Shown: piece by piece, positions 58,619 through 64,000 of the stretch | Position numbering within the stretch: position 1 is the first letter of the stretch | How the letters are laid out: every line of letters begins with the position of its first letter | Source: Centroberyx gerrardi | Lineage: Eukaryota > Chordata > Actinopteri > Beryciformes > Berycidae | Assembly (NCBI RefSeq): GCF_048128805.1 | Contig: NC_136005.1 | Location: 16,340,260-16,404,259, forward strand | DNA length: 64,000 bases | Direction: 5' to 3' | The notes under the pieces: model-generated | Told to the model about the DNA's origin: nothing | The model's database searches: none | The model's input: only the letters and a program-made list of their open reading frames with translations | Made by a program: the position numbers and the translations under genes

Positions 58619-61600
58619 TTAGCTGACGGGGTATAACTGCTTGTCCAGCAGATTGGACATCTCCATCCAGGACAGATCCCACTGCACCTCTGTCACATCC
58701 TGCTTGGTCTTGGGAAGCTCCACTGCCGGTAGTTCTTCTTTGGAAACTGGCCAGCAGCTACGGGCACACAATATTTGGTACCTTCACCCAAATAACAGAC
58801 ATTTAGTGAACAGTTTGACTTGTGATTCATTTTATAAACAATACATATGTACGGTAGAGAGAGTGATAAGTAAACTGAGCCAGTTTTACAGATGCTGTAA
58901 CTAACCTGTAGTGATAAACCAGCCAAACGATCAGAGGAATGAAGAGCAGAAGTCCGACAATCCAGCAGGACAGAATAATCCAGGTCCAGGTGCCTGATCA
59001 GAGAAACAAATCATATTTATCTATACACAGTATTCTGTTACATCACTGCATGGCCATCTTGGCAGGAAAACAACAATGAGCTGTGTATACTGTAGGAAAT
59101 GCATGTGACATCATGGGAATACTATGAATATGTGTCACGATCTGCAACACCTGGGTAGTAACAGAAACTGTGTAGTGTGACTGCAAATCAACACAAGATA
59201 CTTTTCCAAGTGTCATACAGTAATGTGATTTGTAGGTTTTGTGCTGATGTTAGAGTACTGAAACGTGGACATGACAATTTGAAAAAGCAGCTCAAATGAA
59301 AAACATTTGTAATTATCCCTTCAGATTTCATTTCTAAAGCAGAAATACGCACATTAGGCATTGACTGAGCACCGTTTCAGAGGTTTGAATGGGTGTAAAA
59401 CGCACCCCAACACTGCTGCTACAGAAACAGTGAGTTAAATTGAGCTATTCTTTGGTTCTTGGAGCTTATTATTTGGTCTTTTTTTTATCATGCATGCAGA
59501 AGATAATTCTCTCTGAAGGGCAGCCTCACACCACTGAGAGTTATATAAGATATAACAAACTGAATTTTCAAACATTATGCTTGGTTTATGCATAGCCCGC
59601 TGTATGTCTGAAAACATGACAGATTTTATCCAAAAAAGGAACCAGAGGTAATTTAAAAAGTAATACAACAGTAACATATTTACACATTTCAGTAATCAGA
59701 AACTGATTACTTTTCTTTGCCTGGTAATCGTCACAGTTCATATATCAGTATTCCATTTAAAACTAGTGGGTGTATCAACAATTTGAAATCAGTTTACCAT
59801 GAGTGGAGACTGTTGTCCCATCTGCTGACGTTGAGTTTCCTAAAACAAAACAGTAACACTTTACAATAAGGGTACATTAATTAAGGGTTAGTTAATGCTT
59901 AATATGCATTAACTAACCCTTAATTAACAGTTAACTAATGTGTCTGGTAATCATTTACTAATGGTGTTCATGTTAACTAAGGTATTAATTTATACATTAT
60001 TTAATAGTCATCTTTATAAACTATTAAATAATGTATAAATTAATACCTTAGTTAACATGAACACCATTAGTAAATTACACATTAGTTAACTGTTAATTAA
60101 GGGTTAGTTAATGCTTATTAAGCATTAACTAACCCTTAACTTAGTGTACCCTTATTGTAACGTGTTACCCAGAAAACAAACCACATCCTTTCAAAGATTG
60201 ACTTTCGGTGATGCAACATAGAATGTTAAATATTTGAATGAAATTGAATAAATTAAACAACGGCCATCCTTCCTCACTTCCCACTGATAACCAGCTCTCT
60301 GGGCTCTCCATCTTTCTGTCCTGGGAAGCACATTTGTAGAAGCCTTCGTCTGCCCTCGTCACATTGTCAATCGTCATCGCTATTACATTCTCTGAACTGT
60401 CAGAGCTGTGAACTTCCACTCCATCTTTGAAGAAGGTGGTTTTGCTGCGGTTGCTGTTCCAGTACTGGCAATACAAGACCACTTGATCGCCCTCTGGAAC
60501 AGTGAAGGCGGGGCTCTTCATGATGATGGTACCATCTGTTGGACAAAGATTATCATCATGTTTAATAGATACCTTCGTTGTAGCTCATTAAAAATACCTG
60601 TATGACCCCTGGACATATCAATCATTATCATTTTTCTTATATCAAATACAGTCTCTCTATCATGTCACTTTAAAGCCCCAGTCTAGGATTTTTGGACCAT
60701 CTACACTCCCAGTCAAAAGTTTGGACACCACATTTTCTTTATTTTTTTTATTTAGAATAATAGTAATAAAGACGTCAAAACTATAAAATAACACAGATTC
60801 TTTAAAGTAGCCTCCCTTTGCCTTGATGGAAAGGCAAAGGCTTTGGAAAGAAATTCATACATAGGCATCAACTTCACTATTTATATTTGTCTAAAAAAAC
60901 AAATTTCAAGCATTTAAGCATAAGCCTTTAGATCAAAATGGCTTTGAGATGATGAAAAACATAATACATTCAATCAGCTGTGTCCAAACATGACAGACTG
61001 GACCAGTGTGTTTGTGTCTTGGATGCACTTTGCACTACAAAGACTCACAGCTTACGGTGATGTTGACTGCGTTGCTGCGGCCCTCAGCACTCTCACACCA
61101 GTACAGTCCACCGTTCCCACTGTAGACCCCGGAGAAGACACACGCGTCGGGGACGTCCGCACTAACGGCGCCCTCTAGCGGGGAACACGGTCCGGTCTGG
61201 ACGTCTGCGGTCCTCAGTCCAAAGTCCTGAGAGAACTGCCTCAGTCTCCAGCCGGAGGAGTTGCTCCGAGACGCGGGGCACCGCACGGTGAGACGCTCCC
61301 CGCGGAAAAGCTGCCTGCTGCTGGGAGTCACAGTCAGCAAGGGAGGGGGCAGGTCTGAAAGAGGGAGGGGGGGGGGGGGGGGGGGGGGGGAGAGAGAGCA
61401 GAGCACAATTGGGAATGCAGTTGTAGTAGTTGCCTGACATGACACATGGTTGCATCTCCTAAGGTTTACCTGCATCTGCATAAATGTACTAGCCATTGTG
61501 TGCCTATAGGCTGCTGAGTAATGGGTTACATACACTACAAATATACTGCAGACTATGAAAAATAAAGTGCATGCCATTACAGTTAATAAGAAAAACACAG

Positions 61601-63168
61601 CATTTAGATTCTAGATGCACTAATAAATACTTGTTGGATTACACACATGATTGAAAGGAACAAGGCCTTTTTGACTGTGAGATTAGACATTTTCACACAA
61701 TTAAAAAGTATAGATGTAAATGACAATAATCAGATCATTCAGACTCAATTCCAAAATAGGATAGACACACATTTGAACTTAATTGGTTGTGGTATGCATT
61801 TTGGGGGTAAACTAATGTAAAAGTACCTGCAAATAACCAGAGTATGTTGTCGCGTTAGAATAATCCAATAGATTACATTACTAACTCTACATTATAAACT
61901 GGAACTGTACTGGATTACATTTTGAAAGTAACCTTCCCATCCTGCTGTGTTGTAGTGTGTATATAAAAGAAACCCACACTGCAGAGCCTGTATCTGCTCC
62001 TGTAGCTCACCTGACACGGTGAGCAGGGCTGCGTCGCTGAGCAGGACGGTGGTGGAGTTGCCGCCCCCCCCTCCCCCTCCCCCTCCCCCTCCCCCCTCCA
62101 CCTGGCACCAGTAGCTGCCCTCGTCCTCCCTTGTAACCCCCGTGATGGAGTAGCTGTCACCAGAGAGCAGGTGTCTGGGGTTCGGGGTCGGAGCTGTGTG
62201 TGGTTTGTGTCTGAACCAGCGGTAGGTCCACAACACAAACCTGGAGCCCAGCGGTGCCACGCCACACTGTAGCAGCACACACTCGCCAGGGAAGACGTTC
62301 GACCCCGGAGGCCAAACAGACACGCTGACCTTGGGAGCCTCTGCAGAAAGATAGAAACTCAATATTTTCCTGCTCTTTTCCTGCCTGTGTCAAATAAAGC
62401 GTGCAAGCTCTTTATCAATATGTAAGTCGCTTGTCTTTACCTTTAGATGTAGCAACGTGGACGACAAATGCCGTTACACCTGAAAAACAGAGAAATGTAT
62501 TGGACACAAACCCATGCAGAACTATAGCAGCCAGTATAATATAAATAGTGAAGTTGATGCCTATGTATGAATTTCTTTCCAAAGCCTTTTCCTTTCCATC
62601 AAGGGAGGGAAAGGGTGGCTACTGCAAAGAATCTAAAATATAAGATAGTTTTGATTTGTTTGACAATTTTTTGGTCACTGCATAATTCCATTCGTGTTAT
62701 TTCATAGTTTTGATGTCATTACTATTATTCTGTGTCCCTGTAGCCGCTCCACCAAAGCTTGTTCCTGCCACATCGGTGCCATTTTGGGTATGTGAGTCCC
62801 AAGAGCCTGTAGTCAGCTCTGCCAATCAGAAGTAATGTATTAACATGAGAATGAATCGCAGCTCAGATGGCTTGTTCCCAGATGGCGGCACGCCAGCGGA
62901 AACTGGTCAATTATGGTCTAGTGCTGATTTTGAACCAGAGCATTATTTAACCAAGACAATGAAATGTAAAGCCCCGAAAAGGAGTGAATCTAAATATTCA
63001 AGTCGTACTTTAAACATTACATCCAACATGACCGACTGTGTGTGTGTGTGTGTGTGTTAGGTCTAGACACTATTGCAACATTCCCTCATTCTGTCAAGAC
63101 TTGGCTATAAAAAGACATCCCCATCCAGGCTGTATTGTTTATATACATGGATGCTCATACTGTACCAT

Positions 63169-63213
<45 letters not shown>

Positions 63214-63974
63214 CACACACACACAATCAGAGTGCTGCCACGCACTGTGACAGTGGGGAGCTTAACATTTCTTAATGAGACTGTTTAGACGGTTATCATC
63301 CCCATGGGTGTGGAAGGAATGTACACACATTCACTGTATTTTCCTGTCAGACAGCTGTAGCATCCACAGATAATATAGTGCTGCTGCAGTCGTACAGTTT
63401 GGAACATAACTCATGTTCGTCAAAGACGTAATTCACAATGATTTGGCAGCCCTCACCAAATCATTTCCATTAGCCCTATTCAGATTCTGGTCGCTGAGCA
63501 TAATTTTAAGTTAGCACTCTCTGAAATTCCCTGCTGCAGGCTAGCAGTCTAGTAACATTTGTATCCCTGCAAACTGTACTGATATCTATATCAAATAGAG
63601 AACATAGCTTTAATCCTAAAACAACACTGCTCTGACAGCTGAGACATGATAAATGCAGACCCCCCCTTAAAGTGCAAACAGAAAACTTGGACAGTTTTCT
63701 CCACCAGTGGAGCGTGCTTTAAACTGGATTCACTCAAAATGTAAACATATGTTTTTCTTGTAACGCTGCACAGTATTCTGGCCCAACTCCACATAAATAA
63801 TGCATTTAGTTTTTACCAACCGTATGTTGGTAAAAACTAAATGCAGAGCCAAACAGATAGGCCTGTGTGAATTCAATCATTCATCAGCAACAAAGAGGCA
63901 GCTGTGCATCAGTCAATCAGGTTTAATCTGCTGTTTAACTCACCCAGAAGCCTGGAGATGAGGATGATGTTCAT
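58619..63974 (-). CDS. Three-Ig-domain type I membrane receptor, Fc-receptor-like, 8 exons, 410 aa
   Basis: Exons in coding order: 63974-63944, 62479-62441, 62340-62011, 61354-61049, 60535-60278, 59839-59798, 58993-58906, 58757-58619; the frame closes at 410 residues. Exons 1-2 encode a signal peptide (MNIILISRLLG, VTAFVVHVATSK). Exons 3, 4 and 5 each encode an Ig domain with its cysteine pair: LLQCGV/YWCQVE, TVRCPAS/YWCESAE, VLYCQYW/FYKCASQ. Exon 6 is a Ser/Thr-rich stalk, exon 7 a hydrophobic transmembrane helix (IVGLLLFIPLIVWLVYHY), exon 8 a cytoplasmic tail of about 48 residues without an ITIM or ITAM and without a charged residue in the membrane. The split signal peptide, YWCES motif and phase-1 layout resemble Fc receptor/FCRL genes, but ligand and orthology are unknown. 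The first Ig domain contains 12 consecutive glycines. Confidence 0.85.
59030..59135 (+). repeat. Dispersed repeat, copy 2 of 2 in window
   Basis: Shares GGCCATCTTGG, AGGAAAA and AAATGCATGTGACATCATGG with 38010-38160. It lies in intron 6 of the Ig receptor gene. Confidence 0.65.
59853..60171. mobile_element. Snapback MITE: near-perfect 150-base-arm palindrome
   Basis: The left end GTAACACTTTACAATAAGGG is mirrored by the right end, whose reverse complement begins GTAACACGTTACAATAAGGG. The two arms agree nearly throughout, meeting near 60005 around a short AT-rich centre. Each arm itself contains the smaller palindrome TTAAGGGTTAGTTAATGC/GCATTAACTAACCCTTAA. No coding capacity. It lies in intron 5 of the Ig receptor gene. 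Termini of this type are known from fish nonautonomous elements; superfamily not assigned. Confidence 0.9.
60700..60995 (+). mobile_element. Internally deleted Tc1-like fragment 1 in the Ig receptor gene
   Basis: It starts CTCCCAGTCAAAAGTTTGGA and has AATAATAGTAATAAAGACGT, CAAAACTATAAAATAACACA and AGTAGCCTCCCTTTGCCTTG, all recognisable pieces of a fish Tc1-family end; it finishes with TGTGTCCAAACATGACAG. Most of the transposase region is missing. Lies in intron 4. Confidence 0.75.
61367..61390 (+). repeat. 24-base G run (C run in the transcript) at a splice acceptor
   Basis: On the transcribed sense (minus strand) it is a run of C followed by CTCCCTCTTTCAG, the acceptor of the exon encoding the second Ig domain. 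The run therefore makes up most of the upstream polypyrimidine tract. Confidence 0.9.
62060..62100 (-). repeat. GGGGGA repeat in coding sequence (poly-glycine)
   Basis: In the coding sense it reads GGGGGA repeated four times, then GGGGGGGGCGGC, giving 12 glycines near the end of the first Ig domain, right after the second cysteine (YWCQVE). Multiple G5-G8 tracts fit G-quadruplex-forming sequence. Confidence 0.9.
62530..62745 (-). mobile_element. Tc1-like fragment 2 in the Ig receptor gene, inverted relative to fragment 1
   Basis: Its reverse complement shares with 60700-60995 the phrases CAAAACTATGAAATAACAC, AATAATAGTAATGACATC and AAATTCATACATAGGCATCA. It lies in intron 2, so the two fragments bracket the exons for Ig domains 1 and 2. 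Confidence 0.75.
63038..63226 (+). repeat. (GT)n and (CA)n microsatellites in intron 1 of the Ig receptor gene
   Basis: (GT)10 at about 63038-63058 and (CA)n at about 63170-63226 with one AA interruption; the two are complementary and 110 bases apart, so they also form a weak inverted repeat. Confidence 0.9.
63801..63845. repeat. Perfect 20-base inverted repeat with 5-base loop
   Basis: TGCATTTAGTTTTTACCAAC at 63801-63820 is matched by its exact reverse complement at 63826-63845, around CGTAT. It lies in intron 1 of the Ig receptor gene, about 100 bases after the exon 1 donor in transcript sense. Confidence 0.95.
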
Positions 63975-64000
63975 TCTATCAGGAATTGAACGTCCAAAAT

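Noticed and set aside
1-64000. CRISPR array, retroviral or other virus-like element
   Set aside because: No array of spaced identical repeats, no LTR pair and no gag, pol, capsid or envelope-like frame was seen; the repeats found are Tc1-like DNA transposons, MITEs, LINE fragments and microsatellites.

Overview
This is a vertebrate genomic window, almost certainly from a ray-finned (teleost) fish. The genes have many short exons with GT/AG introns, the intergenic DNA carries fish-type Tc1-like transposons, snapback MITEs, 5'-truncated LINEs and long CA/CT microsatellites, and the gene content (H3-like histamine receptor, GIMAP8-like GTPase, teleost Fc-receptor-like protein) fits teleosts.

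Layout. Positions 1-1240 hold a decayed Tc1-like transposon. At 1697-1756 (+) is the last coding exon of impact, followed by a three-exon histamine H3/H4-type receptor gene (5164-8710, +). From 8.7 to 26.6 kb I find no gene, only stacked repeats. A five-exon THAP-domain gene lies at 26579-31154 (-), with a 5'-truncated L1-clade LINE in its first intron. Then come tgm1 (31997-38873 coding, -; probable noncoding first exon near 42.0 kb), rabggta (45782-50901, -; probable noncoding first exon near 51.3 kb), a six-exon triple-GTPase gimap8-like gene (52110-56501, -), an almost complete-length Tc1-like element (56814-58330), and an eight-exon gene for a three-Ig-domain membrane receptor of Fc-receptor-like type (58619-63974, -).

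Two pieces of microsynteny stand out. impact followed by the histamine receptor, both on +, matches the IMPACT-HRH4 order on human 18q11. tgm1 and rabggta side by side in the same orientation match human 14q11-q12. The window therefore joins two blocks that are on different human chromosomes, across a repeat-rich 18 kb gap and the THAP gene. The reading frames of all five complete genes close exactly when exons are joined at GT/AG sites: 420, 269, 790, 589, 863 and 410 codons for the receptor, THAP, tgm1, rabggta, gimap8-like and Ig receptor genes (six models).

Functionally the genes are mostly unrelated: amine signalling (histamine receptor), protein cross-linking at epithelial membranes (tgm1), Rab prenylation (rabggta), and two likely immune genes next to each other (gimap8-like and the Ig receptor). 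I found no virus-like element, CRISPR array or recognisable tRNA/rRNA gene, and no clearly new molecular system. The most unusual points are the phase-1 one-exon-per-GTPase-domain layout of the gimap8-like gene, microsatellites that form part of coding and splice sequence in the Ig receptor gene, and inverted Tc1 fragments and large palindromes in its introns.
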